Assembly (NCBI GenBank): GCA_944326545.1
Contig: CALVEH010000006.1
Span: forward strand, 62,001 to 126,000
Origin: Candidatus Gastranaerophilales bacterium
GTDB taxonomy: Bacteria; Cyanobacteriota; Vampirovibrionia; Gastranaerophilales; Gastranaerophilaceae
Direction: 5' to 3'
Length of the DNA: 64,000 nt
The notes below the pieces were generated by a model that ran no database searches, was not told the DNA's origin, and worked only from the letters and a program-made list of their open reading frames with translations. Below, one piece after another: positions 1 to 8,604 of this stretch. Position numbers and translations under genes: made by a program. Each line of letters opens with the position of its first letter. Within the stretch, counting starts at the first letter, position 1.

Positions 1-867
1 TATCAATGTATGCATTTCATCGATTACAAGAATAACATTACCGGCTTGTCTGATTTCATCCATAATCTTTTTAAGACGTTCTTCAAACTCACCTCTGTAT
101 TTTGTACCTGCAACCAACAAGCCCATATCGAGTTGGATAATCTTTTTGCCTTCAAGAATATCAGGAACATCCGAATTAACTATTCTTATAGCCAATCCTT
201 CCGCTACTGCTGTTTTACCAACACCCGGTTCACCTATTAAAACAGGGTTGTTTTTTGTTCTTCTTGCAAGAATTTGTATAAGACGTTCAATTTCTTTTTC
301 TCTGCCAACAACAGGATCCAGTCTTTGTTCTTGAGCTGCTAACGTCAAGTCTGTTCCAAATTCATCAAGCGAAGGTGTTTTTGTCTTTCCGCCTGACGCT
401 GTACCTGCTGTAGCTGTTTGAGCTGCCGGTTTAGATTCTCCGAGCATTTTTATAATATTGCTTCTTAGTTTATTTAAATCAACGCCTAGATTTTCAAGTA
501 CTCTTGCAGCAACACCTTCACCTTCTCTAATAAGTCCAAGTAAAAGGTGTTCTGTACCGATATAGTTGTGACCCAATTGTCTTGCTTCGTCCCAAGAAAG
601 TTCAAGAACTCTTTTGGCTCTTGGGGTAAATGGGATTTCTACCGCTACAAATCCTGAGCCTCTGCCTATTATCTTTTCAACTTCTGCTCTTGCGTCTTTG
701 AGAGTAATCCCCATTGATTTTAGCGTTTTGGAAGCAACACCTGTGCCTTCACCGATTAGACCAAGCAAAACTTGCTCTGTACCGACAAAGTTGTGACCTA
801 ATCTTCTCGCTTCTTCTTGTGCGAGCATGATTACCTTTATCGCTTTCTCTGTAAAACGTTCAAACAT
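1..867 (-). CDS. clpC: ATP-dependent Clp protease ATP-binding subunit ClpC, 5' part
   Basis: The first 289 residues of a Hsp100/Clp AAA+ unfoldase; the rest lies beyond the left edge. Two Clp-N repeats are visible at about residues 5-70 and 80-145, each with a GHN(F/Y)(V/I)GTE motif. A linker follows, then the start of AAA domain 1 with Walker A GEPGVGKT near residue 211 and Walker B VILVIDE near 279. Clp-N repeats plus a short linker fit ClpC rather than ClpA or ClpB. ClpC unfolds substrates and adaptor-bound proteins and feeds them to ClpP in the cytoplasm. The start ATG at 867 has a good ribosome-binding site (AGGAG). No CtsR- or HrcA-type operator was recognised upstream, only the dyads noted separately. 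Confidence 0.96.
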   Translation of the reverse strand, partial: MFERFTEKAIKVIMLAQEEARRLGHNFVGTEQVLLGLIGEGTGVASKTLKSMGITLKDARAEVEKIIGRGSGFVAVEIPFTPRAKRVLELSWDEARQLGHNYIGTEHLLLGLIREGEGVAARVLENLGVDLNKLRSNIIKMLGESKPAAQTATAGTASGGKTKTPSLDEFGTDLTLAAQEQRLDPVVGREKEIERLIQILARRTKNNPVLIGEPGVGKTAVAEGLAIRIVNSDVPDILEGKKIIQLDMGLLVAGTKYRGEFEERLKKIMDEIRQAGNVILVIDEMHTLI

Positions 868-940
868 TATTAACTCCTGTCCGTATATTATAAAGTTTAT
901 TTGGTTATAATGTACCAACTTAAACTTATTTTTAACTATT

Positions 941-956
941 GTACCTCATAAGGTAC
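941..956. promoter_or_regulatory. Perfect dyad between clpC and the upstream operon
   Basis: GTACCT-CATA-AGGTAC is a perfect 6-4-6 inverted repeat about 75-90 bases upstream of the clpC start and just after the stop of the TPR gene. A second dyad, TTGGT-N8-ACCAA on the minus strand, lies nearer clpC. It could be an operator for clpC or a weak transcription stop for the csrA operon; the T-tract after it is poor. Confidence 0.3.
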
Positions 957-975
957 TTATCTTTCAACTTAAATT

Positions 976-1665
976 TTAGATTTTATTTGAGTAATTTATT
1001 TCAGAAAGCAGCTTTTTGGCTGGATAGTATCCGTATCCCTTTTCAATGCTTGTTTCTAAAGCTTTTTTAGCGTTGTTTATGTCTTTTTTGCTTAAGTAGC
1101 ATTTTGCCAGTAAAAAATGTATTTCAGGGTCAACATAACAAACATCTTTTGCTTTTTTAAGAAACAATTCGGCTAATTCAAAATATTTATTGTTTACAAA
1201 TACTCTTCCTATAAATTTGTAGCTTTCTTGGTTGTTTTGAGCAAGAATATGCGCACCATTAACTATATTTTCGCAATATGAGATAAGATTTGCTTTAAGT
1301 AATGCATCAAGATCTACTTCTAAAAATGCTCTTATTTGAAAAAAAGTTGGTGTATGTATTACATACAAATTAATGAATTCAAGTAATGATTTTCCCCATA
1401 GAGTTGCCGGAGTTTCTTCTTGAATGTTATTCCAGACTTTCTTTGTTATGTCTATATTTCCCATTAATAATTGACATCTGCCGTACTCAAATTGCATATT
1501 CAAATCCGAATATATAGCCGATGCAGCTTGATAGTTTTTTTCTTCAATATATATTCTTGCAAGAATTTCTTTTTCTTTTGGGTTGTTTGAATATAATAAC
1601 AAATGTTTTAGCGAGTTATAGTCTTTATCTTTATAAAATTTTGTTAAAAGCTCTAGGTTATTCAT
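976..1665 (-). CDS. TPR-repeat protein downstream of csrA
   Basis: A 229-residue helical protein made of tetratricopeptide-like repeats. The clearest are near residues 35-70 (ARIYIEEKNYQAASAIY) and 165-215 (LAKCYLSKKDINNAKKALE). No signal peptide or membrane segment is seen, so it is probably cytoplasmic. Its ATG lies two bases after the csrA stop (TAA-AG-ATG), so translation is likely coupled to csrA. TPR proteins are scaffolds, and linkage to csrA and fliW hints at a flagellar or CsrA-related adaptor role, but this is inference from position. No closer family was recognised. Confidence 0.75.
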   Translation of the reverse strand: MNNLELLTKFYKDKDYNSLKHLLLYSNNPKEKEILARIYIEEKNYQAASAIYSDLNMQFEYGRCQLLMGNIDITKKVWNNIQEETPATLWGKSLLEFINLYVIHTPTFFQIRAFLEVDLDALLKANLISYCENIVNGAHILAQNNQESYKFIGRVFVNNKYFELAELFLKKAKDVCYVDPEIHFLLAKCYLSKKDINNAKKALETSIEKGYGYYPAKKLLSEINYSNKI

Positions 1666-1667
1666 CT

Positions 1668-1952
1668 TTAGTGAGTAAGTTTATTAGTAATTTTTGAAAA
1701 ACTATCATTTTTAAAGCTTTGATTTTTTTTATTGAGCAACTCTTGTAACATATCCACAGAATTTTGGGTTACATCTTTGCTTGTTATATTGCTATTTTTT
1801 ATTTCTTTATACAACTCTTCACGATAGACTGTGACATTTTTAGGAGCATTCACGCCTATTCTTACTGTATTTTGATTTGTATCTAAAACTATTATTTCTA
1901 TATCATCATTTAATATTATTTTTTCGCCAACTTTTCTTGCTAATACTAGCAT
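1668..1952 (-). CDS. csrA: Carbon storage regulator CsrA (extended C-terminus)
   Basis: Residues 1-60 are a typical CsrA: MLVLARKVGEKI start, the IxIxVL strand, the RIGVNAPKNVTVYREELY region with the conserved arginine and the VYREE helix. CsrA dimers bind GGA-containing hairpins near ribosome-binding sites and repress or stabilise mRNAs. In Gram-positive and deep-branching flagellates FliW antagonises CsrA, and fliW lies immediately upstream here. The protein is 94 residues, about 30 longer than usual, with a polar Asn/Lys/Ser-rich tail. FliW binding in other bacteria uses a CsrA C-terminal extension, so the tail may be functional. GGAG lies 6 bases before the start. Confidence 0.95.
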   Translation of the reverse strand: MLVLARKVGEKIILNDDIEIIVLDTNQNTVRIGVNAPKNVTVYREELYKEIKNSNITSKDVTQNSVDMLQELLNKKNQSFKNDSFSKITNKLTH

Positions 1953-1977
1953 TTAATTCTCCAATCCCTTTATTAGG

Positions 1978-2412
1978 TTATTCTTTTTCTTTAAATAATG
2001 GATATTTTACCTGATAGTTTGAGTTTGACAGTATAATTTGCATGCCTTGCTTGTTTGTTGCGTTTATTATTATTGGGGCAAGTAAATTAACTGTTGCTTT
2101 CTTAGGATTTATCGATGGTATTGTTACTATATTTACGGATATCAATGATTCTACAGACGTTAAATCAATTTTTTCTGCTTTTTCTGTTGGGATTTCAAAT
2201 TGGTAATCTATATCAAAAAAAGCTGGTGATGTCACAGGAAAAGCTAATTCCGGTGCATCTATTGATTGTAACCATTTGAAAGCTGATTGCTCATTGTGTT
2301 CGATAAATACGTATTTTCTAAATTTATCGTATCCAATAATAGGTTCTACAAAATCAAATATTAGATTGTCATCTATTTCGATTGTTCCAAATCTAGTTGT
2401 TTCTATATTCAT
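1978..2412 (-). CDS. fliW: Flagellar assembly factor FliW
   Basis: A 144-residue protein matching FliW: an N-terminal TTRFGTIEIDDNLIFDF strand, FxWLQSxDxPELAFPVTSP in the middle and the ATVNLLAPIIIN motif late. In Bacillus-type systems FliW binds newly made flagellin and, when free, binds CsrA allosterically to relieve repression of flagellin translation. The fliW-csrA order with a 25-base gap supports an operon. No fli, flg or mot genes occur in this window, so its partner here could be a true flagellin elsewhere or the flagellin-shaped proteins at 53.4-57.4 kb. The ribosome-binding site is weak. Confidence 0.93.
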   Translation of the reverse strand: MNIETTRFGTIEIDDNLIFDFVEPIIGYDKFRKYVFIEHNEQSAFKWLQSIDAPELAFPVTSPAFFDIDYQFEIPTEKAEKIDLTSVESLISVNIVTIPSINPKKATVNLLAPIIINATNKQGMQIILSNSNYQVKYPLFKEKE

Positions 2413-2444
2413 GTTCTACCCAAGTCTAGTATAAGTCGTTATTT

Positions 2445-3209
2445 TTAGTATGTTGGTGTTAATTGGTTCATCATCATTGTTTGAATAAGTTCAGGTGACA
2501 TATTTTGAGTATTGCCTTGATTCATCATGAAAAACGGCAACATGTTCATACCATTTGAATTTTGTGTGTTGTTTCCTAATAGCATGCTCATTTGCATCAT
2601 TTCAGGGTTCTGATATGCGCCTTGTCCCATTTGTGCCATAGGGTTTATTCCTAATTTGGCAAGAGTTTTTACTGCATTTGCTATCTCTTCATTAGATGGC
2701 ATCTCAGATTTTGTGTTGTTGTTAACACTGTTGTTTACTCCATCGTTGATATTTTCTCTGATTCTTTCAAGTTTTTTCTTATTAACTTCGGATTGTACAG
2801 GTGTATCATAAAATTTATTAGAGTTAATAAACTTATCTAAGTCAGTTTTATTGCCTTCAGCATATTGGCTGCATTCTTCCGGTTTTTCTATGCAAGCTTT
2901 AGCTCTTGACGCATATTCAACAAGAGTTGCATTTGAGTTGAGTGATTCAACCTTTGAGAAAGATTCTGTTGCTTCCGTTTGTTTGCCAAGTTGATAGTAT
3001 GACAATCCTTTGTAATAGTGCGCGTATATGTTAGATGGATCTTGCTTGATAATTCTGTCTGAATCTTGTACACATCCAAGGTAGTTTCCACCCTTGTATT
3101 TTGCAACCATTGCTCTGATTGTTGAGTCAGAAACAGCCGCAATACTAGCTGTTTGTACTGACAGAAGAGTAAATGCTACTAACCCTAAAAATAATTTTTT
3201 CAATTTCAT
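2445..3209 (-). CDS. Secreted TPR protein with Asn/Met/Gln-rich tail
   Basis: 254 residues with a clear Sec signal peptide (MKLKKLFLGLVAFTLLSVQT, cleavage likely after ASIAA). Two TPR-like repeats follow at about residues 30-110 (YAHYYKGLSYYQLGKQTEATESF is diagnostic). A polar linker comes next, and a low-complexity C-terminus from about residue 175 rich in Met, Asn and Gln. Probably periplasmic or outer-membrane associated. The ribosome-binding site is AAAGGA. The tail resembles disordered surface-exposed segments, but no function can be assigned. It stands apart from fliW by only 33 bases and may be the first gene of that transcript. Confidence 0.7.
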   Translation of the reverse strand: MKLKKLFLGLVAFTLLSVQTASIAAVSDSTIRAMVAKYKGGNYLGCVQDSDRIIKQDPSNIYAHYYKGLSYYQLGKQTEATESFSKVESLNSNATLVEYASRAKACIEKPEECSQYAEGNKTDLDKFINSNKFYDTPVQSEVNKKKLERIRENINDGVNNSVNNNTKSEMPSNEEIANAVKTLAKLGINPMAQMGQGAYQNPEMMQMSMLLGNNTQNSNGMNMLPFFMMNQGNTQNMSPELIQTMMMNQLTPTY

Positions 3210-3316
3210 ACCTCTATATCCTTTATTTATTTACATTTAATTATTTATCATAACAAGTCAATGACAATTTAATTATATATTATTTCGTATTTATTTGCCT
3301 AATATATTTAGTCTAA

Positions 3317-4669
3317 TTACATTTTATAGATTTCCATAATTATGTCATCTTCTAATTTTTTAACTTTATCTGTTTCTGTATTGTGGTTTTGTACAAATAT
3401 TGCAAAAGAATATTTCTTGTTTGATTTTGTATCTATATAGCCAGCAATTGAGCTTATTCCACTGGCTGTACCTGTTTTTGCTCTAATTTTAAGGCTTATA
3501 TCAAGTAGTCTGTTTGATAGTGTTCCTTCCATAGGTTTGGGTAATAGTATAGCAAATTGTTCAAACTCTGGCGTTTTATATATTTTATTTAGTGCGCTCG
3601 TTGTCCAGTTGGCTGATATCAGATTATTTCTTGATATACCGCATGCGTCAACAATAGTTATATCTTTAGATTCATTTAAATCGCTATATTGTTTTTGGAA
3701 CAGATCTATTGCATTATCTGTATTGCCTTGTTTTTGTGTGTAGTGGGCACCAGCAACCTTAAAAATTAGTTCTGAGTACAGATTGTTGCTGCTTTTCAAT
3801 GTTTCTGCAATTATTTTTTCAAGATTTTCGCTTGATTCTGTTGCGATTAGTTTAGCTTTTTGTGGAACAGGAGCTGTTTTTATTTGACCAGAATATTTGA
3901 GTCCTGCTCCTGAGATAGCTTTTCTAAGTTCATTCATAAAATACGATTGAGGTGAATCAACGGGCAGTTTCATTGTTGTTTCTGTCTTAATACTACCCTT
4001 AACATATGTCATGTCTGATGATAGCCAAGGCATTCTTTCAAATATTATGTTGTTTGCTTCACCGTTTTTTAATAAGTTAACAAAAATCATGTGATAATTA
4101 CTGTTATTCTTGATTTCTGGCAAACGACCATTTTTCCCTGGTGTGATTTTTACACTGATTTTGTTTTGATTTATTGTGTATGGAGAATATTTTGGCAACA
4201 GTTGATTTACGTCATCATCCCACATCCAGCCTGTTCCCCATTGTTTGTTATCAATTATTGAGTCGTCAATAATTATGTCATTAAATGATTTTTTATGGAT
4301 TTCTTTAGCTGTTATAAGTAAATTTTTCAGTTTTGCTGTGCTTAATGACGGATCAGCAGAAAGTTTTATGTATAAGTTGTTATTTGTATCAATGTATGCT
4401 TTGGTATCAAATGTGTATTCTGGTTTTAATTCGTCATAAGCAGCCTTCATTGTAAATATTTTTTGTACTGATGCTGGATTAACCAATTTGTTTTCATTGT
4501 ATTCATAAACAGTTCTACCGGTTTTTGCATCTTTTACGGAAACTGCTATTGTTGCATTGTTATTAATTTCTGAATTTTTTATTATTGAGTCCAAATTAGT
4601 GCAAAAAGCTGGATTTAATGACATAAAAATCAAAGTAAATATACTAAGTATAAATTTATATCTATTCAT
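3317..4669 (-). CDS. dacB: D-alanyl-D-alanine carboxypeptidase/endopeptidase (PBP4, S13 family)
   Basis: 450 residues with a signal peptide (about 1-23). The three penicillin-binding motifs are present: SVQK at 67-70 (nucleophile Ser67), SNN at 294-296 and KTG at 398-400, plus the DACGISR motif near 341 that corresponds to D(G/A)SGLSR of PBP4 enzymes. The large gap between SxxK and SxN is the extra-domain arrangement of the S13 family. It acts in the periplasm, trimming or cleaving peptidoglycan cross-links. The start has AAGGAG nine bases upstream and overlaps the end of the nitrilase gene by 8 bases, so the two are co-transcribed. Confidence 0.93.
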   Translation of the reverse strand: MNRYKFILSIFTLIFMSLNPAFCTNLDSIIKNSEINNNATIAVSVKDAKTGRTVYEYNENKLVNPASVQKIFTMKAAYDELKPEYTFDTKAYIDTNNNLYIKLSADPSLSTAKLKNLLITAKEIHKKSFNDIIIDDSIIDNKQWGTGWMWDDDVNQLLPKYSPYTINQNKISVKITPGKNGRLPEIKNNSNYHMIFVNLLKNGEANNIIFERMPWLSSDMTYVKGSIKTETTMKLPVDSPQSYFMNELRKAISGAGLKYSGQIKTAPVPQKAKLIATESSENLEKIIAETLKSSNNLYSELIFKVAGAHYTQKQGNTDNAIDLFQKQYSDLNESKDITIVDACGISRNNLISANWTTSALNKIYKTPEFEQFAILLPKPMEGTLSNRLLDISLKIRAKTGTASGISSIAGYIDTKSNKKYSFAIFVQNHNTETDKVKKLEDDIIMEIYKM

Positions 4670-5495
4670 CTATACATATCTCCTTATAGTTAAACAATTT
4701 TGCATTTATATCTCTTCTATCTGCCAATAATGGGAAATTTTCCCTGAGTTGTTTTGTTTTTTCTGTATCAAATTCATAAAGTAAGCATGCTTCCTCTGAC
4801 TGTAGCGATGCTTCAATATCACCCCAAGGATTTATAATCATTGAATATCCTAAATTGTACTCGTCTTCTATGATTTTTCCTGTTTGATCGACTGTTATCA
4901 TGTAGCATTGATTTTCAATAGCTCTGGATCTGTGCATTATTTGCCAGTGTTCCAATTTTTTATTTGACCAAGCCGCCATGTTAACAAAAAGCTCAACCCC
5001 CTGTCTTGAGTACTCTCTGAACAGTTCAGGAAATCTTATGTCATAGCATATAGATAAACCGATTTTTGTTCCTTTATAGTTAAGAATTGTTAGTTCATTA
5101 CCAGTTTTGACGTATTTGTTTTCTTCAGAACCTTTGTGTGAGAATAGGTGCATTTTATCATATGTTGTAATCAATTTTCCTGCTTTAGATAGGATTGGAC
5201 AAGTGTTTGTGTATTGATTGTCATCCTTTTTTATTATAAGAGAACCGCCTATCACATTGCTGTTAAATGATAAAGCTATCTCTTTCAAAAAATCTATTGT
5301 AGCGCTATTTTCAAAAGTTTCTGCCTCTTTTGGAAAATTTTGGCAGTACCAGCCAATTGACCAAACCTCTGGAAATATTATAAAATCTGGTTTTTCTGTT
5401 GTGTATTTTTCAAGCATAAGCAACACATTGTCAAATGTTGCCTGTTTATTTCCAATTATTGCGCTGTTTTGAACAAGTAATGTTTTTATTATCAT
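4662..5495 (-). CDS. Carbon-nitrogen hydrolase (nitrilase superfamily, omega-amidase-like)
   Basis: 277 residues with the nitrilase catalytic triad: Glu43 (FPEVW), Lys114 (DKMHLF) and Cys150 (SICYDIRFPELFR). The CYDIRFPELFR signature and length fit the Nit2/YafV omega-amidase branch, which hydrolyses alpha-keto-glutaramate or deaminated glutathione as metabolite repair. The assignment within the superfamily is inferred. No Shine-Dalgarno is present. TATAAT lies exactly 6 bases before the ATG, so the message may be leaderless. It overlaps the PBP4 gene downstream. Confidence 0.88.
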   Translation of the reverse strand: MIIKTLLVQNSAIIGNKQATFDNVLLMLEKYTTEKPDFIIFPEVWSIGWYCQNFPKEAETFENSATIDFLKEIALSFNSNVIGGSLIIKKDDNQYTNTCPILSKAGKLITTYDKMHLFSHKGSEENKYVKTGNELTILNYKGTKIGLSICYDIRFPELFREYSRQGVELFVNMAAWSNKKLEHWQIMHRSRAIENQCYMITVDQTGKIIEDEYNLGYSMIINPWGDIEASLQSEEACLLYEFDTEKTKQLRENFPLLADRRDINAKLFNYKEICIDE

Positions 5496-5501
5496 TACAA
5501 A

Positions 5502-5507
5502 ATTATA
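5502..5507 (-). promoter_or_regulatory. -10 element placing the amidase start at +1
   Basis: TATAAT on the minus strand ends 6 bases before the ATG at 5495, which would put transcription start on the A of the start codon. The -35 is not recognisable. One of several such cases in the window. Confidence 0.45.
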
Positions 5508-5534
5508 TTACAAATCATACATTTGGGCATATTT

Positions 5535-6824
5535 TTAATAAATAACGCCATTTATTATTGTTCCATCTTTGCTTGTGTCTGTTATTTTTACGTTTTGCAA
5601 AGTATTACAGAGACTAATATCTTTTGAATTTGTCAGTATAGTTAGATAATTAGGTGTTACTCCCTTTAAAAAGCCCGTTTTTCTATCAGGTTTTTTTTCT
5701 ATAAGTATTCGATTTTGGGTACCTATATTTTTATTTACAAATGCATTAATTTTTTCTTTTGCAAGCGCATGAAACAGTTCGGCCCTGTGTTTTTTTGTTT
5801 GTTCAGAAACTTGATTTTTCATTGCTGCTGCTTTTGTGTTTTTTCTTATTGAATAAGGGAACACATGTATAGCTGAAAGTTTTGATTTTTTAGCATTTTC
5901 AAATGTTGTACAAAAGTCATTTTCGTCTTCATCAGGGAATCCGACTATTATGTCGCTGCCAATAAACGGCAGATTAAAAATTGAATCTATTTTTTCTATT
6001 AATTCCAGACAATATTCAGCTTTGTATTTTCTGTTCATTGCCAAAAGCGTTTTGTCATTAAGTGATTGCAGAGAAAGATGAAAATGTGGACAAAATTTTT
6101 GAGAATTAGCTAAGAATTCCAATAGTTTTTGATCTATCTCTAAAGGGTTTAATGAGCCAAGTCTATATCTTTCTATTTCTGTTTTTTCTATTTCTTCCAA
6201 TAGATTTATTAAATTTTTTGCAGGAACAAAATCTTCCCCCCATTGGCCTATGTGTATACCAGTCAAAACGAGTTCTTTTATACCTGAGCCTGTATATATC
6301 TTTATTTGTTCAATGATATTGTCAACAGAGTTGCTCCTGCTCTCTCCTCTTGCAAAAGGTATTGTGCAATAGCTGCAGTAATTGTTGCAACCGTCTTGTA
6401 TTTTTAAATATCCTCTTGTTTTGGAATAATTGTGTATAAATTGGTTATTAAATTCCTTTATACTGAAAATATCATCAACTTTGCTTTTTTGTGTATTTAT
6501 TGCGTTAACTATATCAAACTTGTCATTGTTCCCGAGAGTGATATCAATGTATTCATTTTGATTAGTCTTTTGAAAATTTAATTGGGCACTACAACCTGTA
6601 AAAATTGTTAGCACATCAGGGTTCTTGTGCTTAATGTTTCTTAATGTTCTTAGCGCTTCAATATCTGCAGTTTCTGTCACAGAACATGAATTTAGAATGA
6701 AAATATCTGCATCCGCACTGTTTGTTGTTTCAGTATAATTAGCGTTTAACAGTTTTTCTCTTATTATGTTTGATTCCAGTTGATTAGCTTTGCAACCGTG
6801 TGTCTTTATAAAAAATTTCTTCAT
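5535..6824 (-). CDS. mtaB: tRNA t6A37 methylthiotransferase MtaB
   Basis: 429 residues of the MiaB/MtaB radical SAM methylthiotransferase family. The N-terminal cluster cysteines are Cys11 (GCKANQLES), Cys47 and Cys78; the radical SAM CNNYCSYC motif gives Cys146, Cys150 and Cys153; a TRAM-like C-terminus follows. The GCKxNxxES start is typical of MtaB, which converts t6A37 to ms2t6A in tRNA-Lys, rather than MiaB or RimO. The start ATG has no Shine-Dalgarno and TATAAT 11 bases upstream, so the leader would be only about 4 bases. Confidence 0.93.
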   Translation of the reverse strand: MKKFFIKTHGCKANQLESNIIREKLLNANYTETTNSADADIFILNSCSVTETADIEALRTLRNIKHKNPDVLTIFTGCSAQLNFQKTNQNEYIDITLGNNDKFDIVNAINTQKSKVDDIFSIKEFNNQFIHNYSKTRGYLKIQDGCNNYCSYCTIPFARGESRSNSVDNIIEQIKIYTGSGIKELVLTGIHIGQWGEDFVPAKNLINLLEEIEKTEIERYRLGSLNPLEIDQKLLEFLANSQKFCPHFHLSLQSLNDKTLLAMNRKYKAEYCLELIEKIDSIFNLPFIGSDIIVGFPDEDENDFCTTFENAKKSKLSAIHVFPYSIRKNTKAAAMKNQVSEQTKKHRAELFHALAKEKINAFVNKNIGTQNRILIEKKPDRKTGFLKGVTPNYLTILTNSKDISLCNTLQNVKITDTSKDGTIINGVIY

Positions 6825-6886
6825 AAGAGAATTTTATTATAAAAATTTTATTTATGTTGTATAATGACAATGTAGGATATAATGGC

Positions 6887-7684
6887 ATGATTTCTTCTAT
6901 AGTCAAAAACAACTATAACATTGCTAAATCTCAGGATAATTTTTACTCACATACTTTGAGAAATTTTAAGGCTATAGAAAATTCAGATGATGAAAGTAAA
7001 AATTCTGCTTTGCAGAATAAACTTACTGAAGACGATATTGCTGTACTTTCTTCTTATGCGCCTGATAAGGAATTATCGAAAGTTGCTTCTAAAACACTTA
7101 AAACATTAATGGTAACTATTCCTGTTTTAGATGTTATTGTGATGGGGGCTACTAAGTCTGGTAATTTGTCTTCTAAGGTATCTAAAAGTTTACATACTGC
7201 AGGTAAATGGGGTACTGTTTTTGCTGCTGGTGCTGCTGTTTCTGCTTCTAAGTCATTAATAAATTCAAAAGTTGAAAAATTAGATAATTTTGACAAGAAG
7301 CATCCTGTTGCTTCAACATTCCTTGATTTCTTTGCTATATATAGTACATATGATTTTTTACTTCGTAATGGTAAAAAAATATCTATGTTTGCTAAAGATA
7401 AATTCCCTAAATTAGTAAATAGTTTTGATAAGTTTTTAAAAACACCTGTAGCTAATGCTTTAAATAAGTCTTTAGTAAATAAAAAAATTATTGTTCCTGC
7501 TGAAAAATTTGTTGCTAAAAGACCTTATTTGGCTTCAACAATAAAGTTGTCTACTGCAGTTATGGTTCCAGCTATGCTTATTGCTTCTTTCCTTCGTTTT
7601 GATAAAGAATTAAAGAATCGAAATTCTCAAGTTGAAAGAAACAAGATGTTTTTAAATGCATTAAATAATGAAGCACAGGACTAA
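6887..7684 (+). CDS. Lineage-specific protein with hydrophobic segments
   Basis: I do not recognise this family. I place the start at the ATG at 6887 because AGGA lies 9 bases before it; an upstream in-frame ATG at 6854 lacks one. The 265-residue product has a polar N-terminus and basic Lys-rich stretches. Hydrophobic segments lie near residues 75-95 (MVTIPVLDVIVMG), 105-125 (VFAAGAAVSA), 150-165 and 235-255 (AVMVPAMLIASF). The alternation of amphipathic Lys-rich helices and Ala/Gly-rich hydrophobic helices is also seen in the proteins at 10.7-12.4 and 50.1-51.6 kb. A membrane-remodelling or membrane-scaffold role is possible but unproven. Confidence 0.65.
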   Translation: MISSIVKNNYNIAKSQDNFYSHTLRNFKAIENSDDESKNSALQNKLTEDDIAVLSSYAPDKELSKVASKTLKTLMVTIPVLDVIVMGATKSGNLSSKVSKSLHTAGKWGTVFAAGAAVSASKSLINSKVEKLDNFDKKHPVASTFLDFFAIYSTYDFLLRNGKKISMFAKDKFPKLVNSFDKFLKTPVANALNKSLVNKKIIVPAEKFVAKRPYLASTIKLSTAVMVPAMLIASFLRFDKELKNRNSQVERNKMFLNALNNEAQD

Positions 7685-7704
7685 GTTTTTGATAAATAAA
7701 TTGC

Positions 7705-7733
7705 TTGACCATGCTTATTGTTAATGTTATTTT
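7705..7733 (+). promoter_or_regulatory. Promoter of the tRNA gene
   Basis: TTGACC (7705-7710), 17-base spacer, TATTTT (7728-7733), about 14 bases before the mature tRNA 5' end. Good sigma-70 spacing; the -35 is a 5 of 6 match. Confidence 0.6.
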
Positions 7734-7747
7734 ATTCTTACAGCCAC

Positions 7748-7819
<72 letters not shown>

Positions 7820-7830
7820 ATTTAACAGAT

Positions 7831-7856
7831 AAAGAGCCATTTGAGGCTCTTTTTTC
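7831..7856 (+). terminator. Rho-independent terminator after the tRNA
   Basis: AAAGAGCC (7831-7838), loop ATTTGA, GGCTCTTT (7845-7852), then a T-run. Confidence 0.9.
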
Positions 7857-7879
7857 ATGTCTATATTTTTTTTAGAAGG

Positions 7880-7890
7880 TTTGTTACAAA
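7880..7890. promoter_or_regulatory. TTTGTTACAAA palindrome upstream of the 7970 gene
   Basis: An exact copy of the 11-base palindrome TTTGT-T-ACAAA, flanked by G and C so that the dyad extends to 13 bases. It ends 79 bases before the start codon. The same motif recurs at similar distances before other lineage-specific genes in this window. Confidence 0.45.
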
Positions 7891-7969
7891 CTTTTAATTT
7901 CTTTTTCCTTTCCTAACAAAAATATTTTTTTTACAGTTTTGCAAATAACGTATATCGAAAGGAGAGTAT

Positions 7970-8569
7970 ATGAATAATATTAGTTTTGGTTCTATATATA
8001 GAATTCCTATAACTCAAGCTGGGGTAAATAATGCTAAAAAAGAAAGATTGAGAACTCTTATTGAGTCATACCCAAATGGACTTATTGGTAAGAGTAAGAC
8101 TGGACAGGCAAGGGTTTCTGTTCCTGACAGTGAAGATAGTAAATTTGAGCAAAAACTTAAAACTATTGGTTATAAGGTTTTTCAAAAATTTGAAGGTGAT
8201 AATATTCCAAAGGAAGAAATTGATTCTTTTGTAAAGTCAAAGTTGGACGCAAGAGATTATAATCAGGTCGGTAAAAAAATGAAAAGAATGTCTCGCGAAA
8301 TGAAAGAGCAAAGACGTTATGAAAGACGTTTTATAGAACCTGTAAAAAAACAAAACGTTGATATTTCTGATGATTATACAGAAATTTCTAATGAGGCTTC
8401 GGCATCAAATAAAAAACACTCTAATTTTGAGTTAAGAAAGAAAACTGAGGATGAAATTGCTAAAATTAGAGCTATTAATGAAATAAAAAAATCTCCAGCA
8501 TATTTAAGAATAAAAGAACAATACGGTGAGGAATTTGCCGATGCTGTTTTTTGGGGAAAAATTTATTAA
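7970..8569 (+). CDS. Lineage-specific basic, charged protein (N-terminal ISFG motif)
   Basis: 199 residues of unknown family with a strong ribosome-binding site (AAAGGAGAG). It begins MNNISFGSIYRIPI and continues with a compact mixed region to about residue 90. The rest is highly charged and helical (MKRMSREMKEQRRYERR near 105-120). It ends in a region rich in Lys and Glu. There is no signal peptide or membrane segment. It has its own upstream palindrome and a shared downstream terminator, so it is a single-gene transcript. Function unknown. Confidence 0.7.
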   Translation: MNNISFGSIYRIPITQAGVNNAKKERLRTLIESYPNGLIGKSKTGQARVSVPDSEDSKFEQKLKTIGYKVFQKFEGDNIPKEEIDSFVKSKLDARDYNQVGKKMKRMSREMKEQRRYERRFIEPVKKQNVDISDDYTEISNEASASNKKHSNFELRKKTEDEIAKIRAINEIKKSPAYLRIKEQYGEEFADAVFWGKIY

Positions 8570-8575
8570 AGATAA

Positions 8576-8604
8576 AATCGGATAATTAAGCTAATTATCC
8601 GATT
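8576..8604. terminator. Bidirectional terminator between convergent genes
   Basis: A 13-bp perfect stem, AATCGGATAATTA / TAATTATCCGATT, with a 3-base loop. The minus-strand gene's stop codon lies inside it. It serves the plus-strand gene at 7970 and the minus-strand gene ending at 8595. Confidence 0.85.
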
